Assembly (NCBI GenBank): GCA_021781455.1
Contig: JAJXWV010000082.1
Coordinates: forward strand, 1 to 47,258
Direction of reading: 5' to 3'
DNA length: 47,258 nt
Origin: Acidobacteriota bacterium
GTDB taxonomy: Bacteria > Acidobacteriota > Thermoanaerobaculia > Gp7-AA8
The translations under genes were made by a program, and so were the position numbers. This document shows positions 1-7,407 of the stretch, in pieces. The notes beneath the pieces are model-generated. The model did not search any database. It was not told where the DNA came from and worked only from the letters and a program-made list of their open reading frames with translations. Within the stretch, counting starts at the first letter, position 1. Each line of letters opens with the position of its first letter.

Positions 1-35
1 GGTCTCGACGCCGTGAGCTTCGTTGCGCCTCCTCA

Positions 36-163
36 GCATAGTCACCGCTATGCCTGCGTCGGCGCGCCTCGCTCACGTCGCCGATCCCGGCGCCACTGGT
101 ACCAATTCAACCAATACAGGCCACTAGGCCCCCGTCACTCTGAGCCGGCTCAGAGTGACGGGG
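36..163. repeat. 5' flank with a weak hairpin and a minimal 34-bp palindrome
   Basis: The first 224 bases hold no gene I can support. A weak stem (GCATAG, loop TCACCG, CTATGC) lies at 36-53. Positions 130-163 form a perfect 34-bp palindrome centred between 146 and 147, each half reading CCCGTCACTCTGAGCC. It is the bare outer arm of the long composite repeat seen again at 12956, 14798, 34247, 36347, 38764 and 44763, here with no interior. It lies about 60 bases before fabD and has no T-run, so there is no direct evidence that it is a terminator. Confidence 0.7.
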
Positions 164-224
164 ACACGGCTCGCAATTCGTGATCACGAGACCGGTCGGC
201 TGTTCCAGTTATCATTCGCGCGCC

Positions 225-1190
225 ATGCAGCATCAGACAGCATTCGTGTTCCCCGGCCAGGGAAGCCAGTACGCCGGGATGGGAAAAGACGTCGCTGGAA
301 AGTATCCGGCGGCGAAGAAGGTCTTCGACGACATCGACGCGGAGCTCGGCTACTCGATCTCGAAACTCTGTTTTGAAGGTCCCGAGGAGCAGCTCAAGCT
401 CACCGAGAACACGCAGCCGGCGATCCTGGCGGTGTCCTCGGCGATTCACGCGGTGCTCGAGGAGCGAGGCGCCGCCCGCCGCGACCTCGTGGCCGGGCAC
501 TCGCTGGGCGAGTACAGCGCGATCGTCAGCGACGGCGGCCTCGAGCCGGCCGAGGCCGCGCACATCGTGCACTTGCGGGGGAAGTTCATGCAGGAGGCCG
601 TGCCGGTCGGCAGCGGCGCCATGGCCGCGCTGATCGGACCCACGGTCGAGGACGCGCGCGCCATCTGCGAGGAGGCTGCGCAGGGCGAAGTGGTCTCGGT
701 CGCGAACATCAACGCCCCGGGCCAGATCGTCATCGCTGGAACGAAGTCCGCAGTCGATCGCGCCATCGACGTGGCCAAGAAGCGCGGCGTGCGGCGGGCC
801 TTGCTGCTGCCGGTCTCCGCGCCCTTCCACTGTGCGCTGATGAAACCGGCGGAAGAGCGGTTGCGTCCGGTGCTCGAATCGGCCCCCCTGAAAGACCTCT
901 GGGTCTCGCTGGTGTCGAACGTCGACGCTTCTCCGATCGGAACCGCCACGGCCATGCGCAATGCCCTGCTGCGGCAGGTGGCTTCGCCGGTGCGGTGGGT
1001 CGAGTCGGTGCAGCGGATGATCTCGATGGGCGTCCGCCGCTTCGTGGAAGTCGGACCCGGAAGCGTGCTGACGGGTCTGATCAAGCGAATCGATCCTGGC
1101 GTCGAATTGATCAATGTCTCCGACGTGGCTTCGATCGAGGCGTACCTCGGCAAGCTCGGGACGGGAGACGGAACAGAGGCCATCCAATGA
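225..1190 (+). CDS. fabD: Malonyl-CoA:ACP transacylase
   Basis: Transfers malonyl from CoA to acyl carrier protein to supply extender units for type II fatty acid synthesis in the cytoplasm. The 321-residue product is of normal length. FPGQGSQ (9-15) is the N-terminal signature, GHSLGE (91-96) carries nucleophile Ser93, Arg118 matches the carboxylate-binding arginine, and His202 in SAPFH is the catalytic histidine. The C-terminal VEVGPGSVL is typical. I start at ATG 225 because the family begins just before the FPGQGSQ strand; an in-frame ATG at 180 would add 15 unrelated residues. No clear Shine-Dalgarno precedes either start. The stop overlaps the fabG start as ATGA, indicating translational coupling. 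The rest of a fab cluster probably lies upstream of the window. Confidence 0.96.
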   Translation: MQHQTAFVFPGQGSQYAGMGKDVAGKYPAAKKVFDDIDAELGYSISKLCFEGPEEQLKLTENTQPAILAVSSAIHAVLEERGAARRDLVAGHSLGEYSAIVSDGGLEPAEAAHIVHLRGKFMQEAVPVGSGAMAALIGPTVEDARAICEEAAQGEVVSVANINAPGQIVIAGTKSAVDRAIDVAKKRGVRRALLLPVSAPFHCALMKPAEERLRPVLESAPLKDLWVSLVSNVDASPIGTATAMRNALLRQVASPVRWVESVQRMISMGVRRFVEVGPGSVLTGLIKRIDPGVELINVSDVASIEAYLGKLGTGDGTEAIQ

Positions 1191-1927
1191 AAGTCGACCT
1201 GACCGGGAAGACAGCTCTCGTCACCGGCGCCTCGCGCGGCATCGGCGAAGCGATCGCGCGCCGTCTCGCCGAGAGCGGAGCGCACGTGCTCTGCGCGGCG
1301 CGGACGAAGGCGCGGGTCGCCGAGGTCGCCGCTGCAATTTCGAACAGCGGCTTCAGGGCCACGGGAGTGGTGCTCGACATCACCGGCCCCGATGTGCGGG
1401 AGCGGGTGAAAGCGCTTCTCGCCGAGCAGCCGATCGACATCCTGGTGAACAACGCCGGGATCACCGAGGACGACCTGTTCATCCGCATGAAGCCGGAGGC
1501 GTGGAACGACGTCATCCGCACGAATCTCGACTCCGCTTTTCACATCACGCAGGAAGTGGTGAAGAAGATGATCCGGGCGCGCTGGGGACGGGTCATCAAC
1601 ATTTCTTCGGTCGTCGGACTGATGGGCAACGCCGGGCAGACGAATTACGCGGCCTCGAAGGCGGCGCTGATCGGGTTTACGAAGGCACTGGCGCTGGAGA
1701 TCGGATCCCGCAACGTCACAGTGAACGCCGTTGCGCCGGGATTCATCGCCACGGCCATGACCGACATGATGACGGCGGAAGCGCGGGAAGCGCTCGAGAA
1801 CCGGATCGCTCTCAAACGCCTCGGCACGCCTGATGACGTGGCCTGGTCGGTGGCCTTTCTCGCTTCCGAGCAGGCGGGCTACATCACCGGGACGGTGCTG
1901 AACGTGAGCGGCGGCTTGTACACGTAA
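1187..1927 (+). CDS. fabG: 3-oxoacyl-ACP reductase
   Basis: NADPH-dependent reduction of 3-oxoacyl-ACP, the first reductive step of each fatty acid elongation cycle. The 246-residue protein shows the classical short-chain dehydrogenase plan: TGASRGIG (13-20) for the cofactor, NNAG (88-91), and the Ser141-Tyr154-Lys158 triad with the same spacing as the E. coli enzyme. The GQTNYAASK and NVSGG segments are typical of FabG rather than a general SDR. ATG 1187 overlaps the fabD stop by four bases, so the two are one operon. Transcription runs towards a convergent deacetylase gene, with a hairpin between them. Confidence 0.95.
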   Translation: MKVDLTGKTALVTGASRGIGEAIARRLAESGAHVLCAARTKARVAEVAAAISNSGFRATGVVLDITGPDVRERVKALLAEQPIDILVNNAGITEDDLFIRMKPEAWNDVIRTNLDSAFHITQEVVKKMIRARWGRVINISSVVGLMGNAGQTNYAASKAALIGFTKALALEIGSRNVTVNAVAPGFIATAMTDMMTAEAREALENRIALKRLGTPDDVAWSVAFLASEQAGYITGTVLNVSGGLYT

Positions 1928-1930
1928 GGC

Positions 1931-1958
1931 GTAGGGACGCGCAGCAGCGCGTCCCTAC
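1931..1958. terminator. Hairpin between convergent genes
   Basis: A perfect 12-bp stem (GTAGGGACGCGC, loop AGCA, GCGCGTCCCTAC) fills the 32-base gap between the stops of fabG and the PIG-L gene. It could end transcription from both sides, but neither flank has a T-run. It may instead be one more member of the variable-stem hairpin class found at 10237, 17382 and 20985. Confidence 0.55.
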
Positions 1959-1959
1959 C

Positions 1960-2703
1960 TCATCGCCGCAGCGCACCGAACACCGCGGCGAATGCGTGCC
2001 TCAAGCTGCTCACCCTGTCGCTCATCGCAGAATCGACCAGCACGAGGTCGTACTCCGGGCCATAGAAGGTCTCGGTGTCGCGGGCGTAACCGAGAAAGCG
2101 TTTCCGGCTGAGAAACAGCTGCGACTTATGACAGGCGATGGCGGCGCGCTTTCGCTCCTGCTCTTCGGCAGTCAGGTGAATCGTGAAGAGCATACGCGTC
2201 GTCGGCGGAGTGCCATGGACGAGATAGGTGGCGATGGGAACGGTCCCGCCGACCACGCGGTGGGTGAAGTACGAAGAGGCGCGATGGTCTGTGTGGACGT
2301 CGAAATGCGAAGGTGCGACGACCAGCGAAGGCCGGAACTCCGCGACATGTGCGGCGATCTGGTCGAGAAGCGCTGAGTCGCCGCGGCGCGCCAGTTCCGA
2401 CAGGTGCTGATCGGGAAAGCCGAGAAAGAACGAGCACGTCGCTCCGGCGCCGATGCGATCGAGCGCGCACTCCGCCTCGCCTTTGCGCAGCCGCGCCCAG
2501 TCGGCACGGTCAGCGGCGGTGATGCGCCACTTCCGCAGCATGGCCCGTTGCGGCCACTCGTTTTTCTCTCCGCCGGTGACGAAGAGGACGCGCAACGCCC
2601 CGCCTGCGGCAATGGTGCGTTGGATGAGCCCACCTGCGCCGATCACGTCGTCATCCGGGTGGGTGGCGATGACCAGCACACGGGTGAGGTCGGGTGTCTC
2701 CAT
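1960..2703 (-). CDS. PIG-L/LmbE-type N-acetylglucosaminyl deacetylase
   Basis: Zinc-dependent hydrolase expected to remove N-acetyl from a GlcNAc-containing substrate. The 247-residue protein has the family signature HPDDD at 15-19 and the second metal motif around 133-140 (HFDVHTDH); His15, Asp18 and His137 or His140 are the likely zinc ligands, with Asp17 as general base. No signal peptide, so cytoplasmic. Its ATG overlaps the stop of the upstream glycosyltransferase (TGATG), so the two are translated together and may act on the same glycolipid or glycan. The substrate cannot be read from the sequence; relatives act on mycothiol, bacillithiol, GPI and antibiotic precursors. Confidence 0.85.
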   Translation of the reverse strand: METPDLTRVLVIATHPDDDVIGAGGLIQRTIAAGGALRVLFVTGGEKNEWPQRAMLRKWRITAADRADWARLRKGEAECALDRIGAGATCSFFLGFPDQHLSELARRGDSALLDQIAAHVAEFRPSLVVAPSHFDVHTDHRASSYFTHRVVGGTVPIATYLVHGTPPTTRMLFTIHLTAEEQERKRAAIACHKSQLFLSRKRFLGYARDTETFYGPEYDLVLVDSAMSDRVSSLRHAFAAVFGALRR

Positions 2704-4331
2704 CAGAAATCGCGGTCCCGCAGATGGAATGGCGAGAAGCCGCGCTCGAACGCCGGTGCCCAGAGACAGGCCACGCGTTCGGGCACGGCCGGCTCGAACC
2801 GATGAGAGCCGGCTGACAGCTCCCGCGCTCCGGTGTACGGCGTGCCGTCGAGCATGCCGCGACTCTCACCGTCCTTGTCGAGCATCACGTACCGTCCGGG
2901 AATGGCAATGTCGAAGGAACCGTCCCGGCGGATCCACTGGCCCGAGGCGCGCAGGCGGCCGAGGTCCAAAAAGTTTTCGTTGAGGAACATGCGCGAACGG
3001 GGCGGGAAGGACGCTCCGTCGGCCTGGGCGACGTGACAGCGAGCGGCCACGACCGACTCGGCCACGCGGTCGGGCAGCAGCCCGTCGCGAATCGCGGCCC
3101 GCGTGATCGTCTCGAAGATGTAGTAGTAGGGCCGGCGCCGGTAGATCGTCTCGCCCTTCAGATCCATCAGCGTTTCGCCGGGACGCGTCAGCCGCAGCAC
3201 CTGGTTCATCATCGTGATGTCTTCGGCTGTGCTCTGCAGAAACCACGAGGCGCCATAGCCGACGGCAAGGATAAATACCACGGCCAGCGCGACAAAAGAG
3301 GTCAGGAGCTGCCACGAGGCGCGGGCATGGCCGATGAGGAACGACGAGACGAAGATCGTGATCAACGGCATGACCGGCATGTAGTCGCGCGGTCCGATCA
3401 GCACCCAGAAGCCGATCAGTGTCACGGCGAACGTGGCCAGCAGGAGGCCGAGGAAGAATCGTCCGCGGTCCTTCTCGTCCGCGGGATCGCCCGCCCAGAC
3501 GCGCCGCGCTTCCCAGAACACCAGAGCCAGCATGAATGGATAAAGGAGGCGCAACAGCACCACGTGCCGGTGCGTTTGGGCGATGAGGGTGTTGAACTCG
3601 AACACGCAGTAGAAGAGGTTCGGCAGCGCGTGAAGATGCGCGAAATACGCTGCGATCGCCGCGGGCATGATCACGAAGCCTGCCGCGAAGACCGCGCAGC
3701 GCGCCGCGGCAGCGCGCCAGGCGATGGGCTCGCGGAGCGCGAAGTGCATCGCCAGCACGGCCAGCCCGAGTGCCACGACCAGCAACGGCGTCTTGAGCGA
3801 GACGCACGTGTCGATTCCGAGGATCAGGCCCACCGCGAACATCCGCCGGAGAGTGGCCGGTCCGGTCATGATCACCAGCAGCGCCAGGATCCAGATCGTG
3901 TTCCAGAGATTGTCCGTGCGGTATTCGAGCGACTTGAGAAAGAACGACGGATAGAGGCTGAGCAGAACGACCGACCAGAGCGCCACTCGTTTCGAGTAGA
4001 AGCGCCGGGCGATGGAATAGGTCGTCATCAGGACGATGGCGAATAGCACCAGCATCGGCGCCCGCATGTAGAGCAGGATGTCGGGGCGCTCGCCGAGCCG
4101 CGCCAGCAGTGGCGCGCTGAGCATGTGGAAGAGTGGAGCGTGGTTGTCGAACAGGTCGCGGTACTGAACGAGTCCGGCCGTCCAACCCCAGGCCACGTGC
4201 AGATGCTGCGGCTCGTCGGAGTCGAAGCGATAGCGGAAATAGGCCACGGCCCGCAGCGCCAGTGACACGGCGGTGAGGATGACGAGCGTGATGCGCTCGC
4301 CGGCGGTGGTCTGGGTTCGTTCGCTCTGCAC
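2703..4331 (-). CDS. GT-C family glycosyltransferase (ArnT/PMT-like membrane protein)
   Basis: Integral membrane protein of 542 residues with about ten hydrophobic segments, expected to move a sugar from a polyprenyl-phosphate donor on the periplasmic face. The first periplasmic loop carries DSDEPQHLHVAWG followed by VQYRDLFDNHAPLFHML, the acidic pair and aromatic pattern of the ArnT/PMT_2 group. Residues after about 370 form a soluble C-terminal domain. The ATG at 4331 gives a short cytoplasmic N-terminus before the first helix. It overlaps the PIG-L deacetylase gene by one base. Donor and acceptor sugars are not identifiable. Confidence 0.8.
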   Translation of the reverse strand: MQSERTQTTAGERITLVILTAVSLALRAVAYFRYRFDSDEPQHLHVAWGWTAGLVQYRDLFDNHAPLFHMLSAPLLARLGERPDILLYMRAPMLVLFAIVLMTTYSIARRFYSKRVALWSVVLLSLYPSFFLKSLEYRTDNLWNTIWILALLVIMTGPATLRRMFAVGLILGIDTCVSLKTPLLVVALGLAVLAMHFALREPIAWRAAAARCAVFAAGFVIMPAAIAAYFAHLHALPNLFYCVFEFNTLIAQTHRHVVLLRLLYPFMLALVFWEARRVWAGDPADEKDRGRFFLGLLLATFAVTLIGFWVLIGPRDYMPVMPLITIFVSSFLIGHARASWQLLTSFVALAVVFILAVGYGASWFLQSTAEDITMMNQVLRLTRPGETLMDLKGETIYRRRPYYYIFETITRAAIRDGLLPDRVAESVVAARCHVAQADGASFPPRSRMFLNENFLDLGRLRASGQWIRRDGSFDIAIPGRYVMLDKDGESRGMLDGTPYTGARELSAGSHRFEPAVPERVACLWAPAFERGFSPFHLRDRDF

Positions 4332-4366
4332 GTGGAAAGCCGGGACGATCGGGTCGGCGCGCGATT

Positions 4367-5281
4367 CTAACTGCTGGGGAGGTCTGCCGTCTCTCTGGTG
4401 GGAAGGGAGTCGAGGGCGTCGCTGAAGCGGCCGTGGATGAAGCGGTGCTTGCCGAGCCGCTTGGCGGTGTACATCAGTGTGTCGGCGCGCTGGATGATCT
4501 GGTCGATCGACAGCGGCACCGGGTCGTCGCAGGTGACGATGCCGATGCTCACGCGGACCGGCAGGCCATCGATCGAGGAGAGGTGGTCGGTGAGGCGCTG
4601 GATGGCAACCAGGGCGCCCTCGGTGGCCGTTTCCGGCATGAGGACCACGAACTCGTCGCCCCCCAGACGGGCCACCGTGTCGATGGTGCGCATTGTCAGT
4701 CTAAGGATACCGGCAAAGCTCCGCAGGACCTCGTCCCCGACGGCATGGCCGAAGCGGTCGTTGATCTTCTTGAAGTCGTCGACGTCGATGTATGCCAGCG
4801 ACATGGGCCGATGAAAACGGCGGGTGCGCTCGATTTCCTGGCGTGCGTTCTCGTAGAAGGCCCGAGGATTGAGAACCTCGGTGAGCGCATCGGTCCGCGA
4901 CCGGAGCCTCTCGGCGTCGAGGAGAGAGCGCGCACTGCCGATCAGCGCGGCCACGAACAGGAACATGGCCAGGCGCATGGAGATGTTCCAGGCGCCTACG
5001 AGCCACGTCGATCCGTGCTCGACCGGATAGTTCATCGCGAACCAGATCGCTGCTGAGCCGACGGAAAACGCCGTTCCGGTTTTCGGGCTGACGAACCACG
5101 CCACCGCGGCGATGGGCAGGACGTACATCGAGGCAAATGCGACTTCGTAGTGAGTCAGCCAGTCGGCGGTGGCCACTGCCAGCAGGAGCACGAGGCCCAA
5201 TGCGAGCCGCGCCGCGGGTGGAAGTGCGTCGCCTGCCTCGAGCAGCTTCCGAAGGGGATGGCGGCCGATCTCCTGGCGCAT
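4367..5281 (-). CDS. Membrane-anchored diguanylate cyclase
   Basis: Makes cyclic di-GMP from two GTP. The 304-residue protein has four to five transmembrane helices in residues 20-120, then a GGDEF domain. The active loop is intact (GGDEF 207-211), and an inhibitory I-site RxxD (RTID 198-201) sits exactly five residues before it, so product inhibition is expected. The usual LTGLxNRR at the domain start reads LTEVLNPR. There is no EAL domain. I use ATG 5281; a longer frame reaches 5326 but would run into the tRNA-Arg gene. The membrane part has no named sensor motif. The tRNA-Arg gene lies 15 bases upstream on the same strand, so the two may share a transcript. Confidence 0.9.
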   Translation of the reverse strand: MRQEIGRHPLRKLLEAGDALPPAARLALGLVLLLAVATADWLTHYEVAFASMYVLPIAAVAWFVSPKTGTAFSVGSAAIWFAMNYPVEHGSTWLVGAWNISMRLAMFLFVAALIGSARSLLDAERLRSRTDALTEVLNPRAFYENARQEIERTRRFHRPMSLAYIDVDDFKKINDRFGHAVGDEVLRSFAGILRLTMRTIDTVARLGGDEFVVLMPETATEGALVAIQRLTDHLSSIDGLPVRVSIGIVTCDDPVPLSIDQIIQRADTLMYTAKRLGKHRFIHGRFSDALDSLPTRETADLPSS

Positions 5282-5296
5282 TGTGAAGGTTGTGAA

Positions 5297-5373
5297 TGGT
5301 GCGCCCTGAGGGGCTCGAACCCCCAACCCTCAGATCCGAAGTCTGATGCTCTGTCCAGTTGAGCTAAGGGCGC
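5297..5373 (-). tRNA. tRNA-Arg (anticodon UCG)
   Basis: A full cloverleaf folds on the minus strand. The acceptor pairs GCGCCCT (5373-5367) with AGGGCGC (5307-5301), the anticodon loop is CTTCGGA with UCG at positions 34-36, and the T arm contains GGTTCGAGCC-type sequence. The discriminator is A and CCA is encoded (5299-5297). It decodes CGA and by wobble other CGN codons. A -10-like box (TAGACT on the minus strand, 5389-5384) lies just upstream. Confidence 0.95.
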
Positions 5374-5400
5374 ACTGAAGGCGAGTCTACCCGAAAAATG

Positions 5401-5428
5401 TCGACAGATCGGAAAGCGTGAATATAAT
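5401..5428 (+). promoter_or_regulatory. Sigma-70-type promoter for tRNA-Thr
   Basis: TCGACA (5401-5406), a 16-base spacer and a consensus TATAAT (5423-5428) stand 34 bases before the tRNA-Thr gene. The 88-base gap between the two divergent tRNAs therefore carries promoters in both directions. Confidence 0.75.
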
Positions 5429-5461
5429 CCCGCGCCTCCCTGTTGAGGCGACCCGCAGCAG

Positions 5462-5537
5462 GCCGTTGTAGCTCAGTTGGTAGAGCAGCTGATTCGTAAT
5501 CAGCAGGTCACCAGTTCAAGTCTGGTCAACGGCTCCA
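5462..5537 (+). tRNA. tRNA-Thr (anticodon CGU)
   Basis: Cloverleaf with acceptor GCCGTTG (5462-5468) pairing CAACGGC (5527-5533), anticodon stem GCTGA/TCAGC and loop TTCGTAA, so the anticodon is CGU and it reads ACG. The discriminator is T and CCA is encoded at 5535-5537. A good promoter precedes it and a strong terminator follows 15 bases later, so it is a single-gene transcription unit. Confidence 0.95.
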
Positions 5538-5552
5538 CTCTCGAAACCCGTC

Positions 5553-5584
5553 AGGCGCGCCGCGGTGAGGCGCGCCTTTTTTTT
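5553..5584 (+). terminator. Rho-independent terminator of tRNA-Thr
   Basis: Stem GGCGCGCC (5554-5561), loop GCGGTGA, stem GGCGCGCC (5569-5576), then eight Ts (5577-5584). The A at 5553 can extend the stem into the T-run. From here to 5715 I see no gene or repeat. Confidence 0.9.
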
Positions 5585-5715
5585 GGCTCTTCAGGATATC
5601 CAGTGGGTCCGGCGAAATTCCGAAGAGAGCACTCCAGCCGCTCCGCGGCTCGACATCCGTCCTTGACCCACTCCAAAGCCGGAAGCGCTTCTCTTTTAAA
5701 TCTCGAGCCTGAGGA

Positions 5716-6147
5716 TTACCGACGGAACGGGTTGGTTACTTTCAACGGAAAGCGGCTGAAGTCGCGGTCGCCGGTGATGAGCTCCGTCACGCCGTGCTCC
5801 GTGCAGAGCGCGGCGATATGCGCGTCATGCACGAGGTTGCCCGTGACGCCCGAATCGTCGATCAGTCGGTTCATGACCTCCGCATGGCCTGCAGTTTCAG
5901 AAAGCAGACGGAGCGAGGGGGACTGCAGAATCTGCTGCAGGTCGTGCAGTGCGACCTCCACCGGCACGGGAGGATTGAACACGCGCGGGTGGGTGACGAC
6001 GCGAAGAAACTCGTACACGCAGGGCCAGGGGATTGCCCAGGGAAGGGAGCCCTCGGCGAGGCCGACCAGAAGATCGCGCGCTCTCGCGTGGTGCTCTAAA
6101 GAGATGATCTCCGAGTAGACGAGGATGTTCGTGTCGATGGCGCGCAC
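5716..6147 (-). CDS. PIN-domain ribonuclease toxin (VapC-like)
   Basis: Toxin of a type II toxin-antitoxin pair, expected to cleave RNA with a Mg2+/Mn2+-dependent PIN active site. The 143-residue protein keeps the acidic set: Asp5 (AIDTNILVY), Glu46 (VYEFLR), Asp108 (VHDAHIAA) and Asp127 with Asp129 (ITGDRDFSRF). The GTG start at 6147 is three bases after the antitoxin stop, so the pair is co-translated. The RNA target cannot be predicted. Confidence 0.88.
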   Translation of the reverse strand: MRAIDTNILVYSEIISLEHHARARDLLVGLAEGSLPWAIPWPCVYEFLRVVTHPRVFNPPVPVEVALHDLQQILQSPSLRLLSETAGHAEVMNRLIDDSGVTGNLVHDAHIAALCTEHGVTELITGDRDFSRFPLKVTNPFRR

Positions 6148-6150
6148 GCC

Positions 6151-6387
6151 TCAGCGCCCATCCATGAGGTCGAACAGCTTGTCACGGTCCAGCAGGTCGA
6201 CGCCCGGCTGCTGGACTGCTTTCCAGCCGCGGAGTCGTACCTTGACTCGCTTTCGCGTTGTCTGTTCGGCCAGCGACTGTCGGAGCAGCTCATTGGCGAC
6301 ATCCTGAAGGGTGCGCCCCTCTCGGGCGGATTTCTCCTTCATTCGCCGGAGCAGGTCGTCGTCGATAGCAATGGTCGTTCTCGCCAC
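6151..6387 (-). CDS. Ribbon-helix-helix antitoxin (VapB-like)
   Basis: Partner of the adjacent PIN toxin. The 78-residue protein starts with an RHH DNA-binding domain (about 3-39: RTTIAIDDDLLRRM, then a helix ending in ANELLRQSL), followed by a basic and acidic tail (KRVKVRLRGW, DLLDRDKLFDLMDGR) that probably wraps the toxin. The first codon is GTG at 6387; the only nearby ATG (6391) is out of frame. The start lies only seven bases after a candidate -10 box, so the mRNA may be leaderless. Two matching dyads upstream are the probable operators. Confidence 0.85.
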   Translation of the reverse strand: MARTTIAIDDDLLRRMKEKSAREGRTLQDVANELLRQSLAEQTTRKRVKVRLRGWKAVQQPGVDLLDRDKLFDLMDGR

Positions 6388-6388
6388 G

Positions 6389-6423
6389 CATCAAGATGTA
6401 GGCTTTGGACATCAAGATGTCAA
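6389..6423 (-). promoter_or_regulatory. Toxin-antitoxin promoter overlapped by two operator dyads
   Basis: On the minus strand: TTGACA (6423-6418), a 17-base spacer, then TACATC (6400-6395). The dyad ACATC-AA-GATGT occurs at 6409-6420 and nearly identically at 6389-6399 (plus strand CATCAAGATGT), with centres about two helical turns apart. One dyad covers the -35 and the other covers the -10, the expected arrangement for autorepression by an RHH antitoxin. Confidence 0.7.
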
Positions 6424-6602
6424 GGGCCGCCGGCGTCGCGCCGACCTCCGGCGGACGCGTCTCCGACGCTCATCGGTCTTTGGATGGGTCGACGATGATC
6501 CCGTTGACGAAATAATTGCCGCTCCGGCCGCATTTCCATACACTTGCCGGCCCCCGGTCCGGGGTCCGGACTCAATTCTTTGGACAATCTGCCAGCTCCT
6601 TG

Positions 6603-6643
6603 AATCCCGCAATGAGGCGGGATTCCGCTAGGCCAGAAGGAGG
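6603..6643 (+). promoter_or_regulatory. Leader hairpin and strong RBS before rpsF
   Basis: A hairpin (AATCCCGC 6603-6610, GCGGGATT 6617-6624) sits just before a strong Shine-Dalgarno AGAAGGAGG (6635-6643) and ATG 6648. Many rpsF leaders carry an S6:S18-binding structure for feedback control, and a TTCCGC segment with the CCG element follows the stem here. Assignment to that motif is a guess. The remaining bases of the 6424-6602 gap show nothing I recognise. Confidence 0.35.
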
Positions 6644-6647
6644 ATTC

Positions 6648-7088
6648 ATGAGGACATACGAAGTCCTGTTCATCCTTTCTCCGCAAGTGCAGGAGGAAGA
6701 GGCGAAGACGCTTGTCGACGAGTTCAAGCGCGTCGCCGAATCGACGGGCGCCACGCTCAAGAACGAAGAAGCGTGGGGCCGCCGCCGTCTCGCATATCCC
6801 ATCCACAAGTTCAACGAGGGCGTGTACCACCTCTTCGTCTTCGAGAGCGGGAGCTCGCTTTCGGAGCTCGATCGGCGCATGCGCAACTCGGACCGCATCC
6901 TGCGGCACATGATCGTGCGCACGGACGAGGACCTCAAGCGCGCCGACAAGCTCGCCAAGCGCAATCCCAAGAAGGAACGCGTGCGCCCGGCCGCTCCCAT
7001 GGCCGCGGGCGAGAGCGCGCCCGAGCCGGCGCCGGCTCCCGCGCCCGCACCGGTTGTCCCCCCCGCCGAAGAAACGCCGCAGGCCTAA
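6648..7088 (+). CDS. rpsF: Small ribosomal subunit protein bS6
   Basis: Binds S18 and 16S rRNA in the 30S platform. The N-terminal hundred residues match bS6 throughout (MRTYEVLFILSP, AYPIHKFNEGVYHLFVF, DRILRHMIVRTDE). The tail after about residue 105 is a low-complexity Pro/Ala/Glu extension, common in GC-rich lineages. ATG 6648 has a strong RBS; a frame opening at 6516 would add 44 unrelated residues. First gene of rpsF-rpsR-DUF2232-rplI. Confidence 0.96.
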   Translation: MRTYEVLFILSPQVQEEEAKTLVDEFKRVAESTGATLKNEEAWGRRRLAYPIHKFNEGVYHLFVFESGSSLSELDRRMRNSDRILRHMIVRTDEDLKRADKLAKRNPKKERVRPAAPMAAGESAPEPAPAPAPAPVVPPAEETPQA

Positions 7089-7109
7089 CGCGAAGAGAGG
7101 AGACACAAA

Positions 7110-7403
7110 ATGGCTACGACTTCCAGTGGTCCGCGCAGATCCTCGGACCGCAATGCCCAGGGCGGCCAGCAGGCCGGAAAGAAGAAGTTCTTCTATCGCC
7201 GCAAACGCGTCTGCAAGTTCTGCGTCGAGAAGATCGAGTACATCGACTTCAAGGACGTGAAGATGCTCCAGCAGTTCATTCCCGAGCGCGGCAAGATCCT
7301 TCCCCGCCGCATCTCCGGGACCTGCGCGCTGCACCAGCGCAAGCTGCAGAACGCCATCAAGCGCGCCCGCATCGCCGCGCTGCTGCCCTTCACTGCCGAC
7401 TGA
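7110..7403 (+). CDS. rpsR: Small ribosomal subunit protein bS18
   Basis: Partner of bS6 on the 30S platform. The 97-residue protein has a basic disordered N-terminus (about 1-28) and the core RRKRVCKFC...IDFKDV...[16 protein letters not shown]. Cys35, Cys38, Cys72 and His75 form a likely zinc site, so this is a cysteine-containing form of S18. A GAGAGGAG ribosome binding site precedes ATG 7110, 21 bases after the rpsF stop. Confidence 0.95.
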   Translation: MATTSSGPRRSSDRNAQGGQQAGKKKFFYRRKRVCKFCVEKIEYIDFKDVKMLQQFIPERGKILPRRISGTCALHQRKLQNAIKRARIAALLPFTAD

Positions 7404-7407
7404 TTCG

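Noticed and set aside
5282-5326. Longer start for the diguanylate cyclase
   Set aside because: The extra codons overlap the tRNA-Arg gene; ATG 5281 is sufficient.
6504-6542. TTGACG at 6504 as rpsF promoter
   Set aside because: No acceptable -10 lies 15-19 bases downstream.
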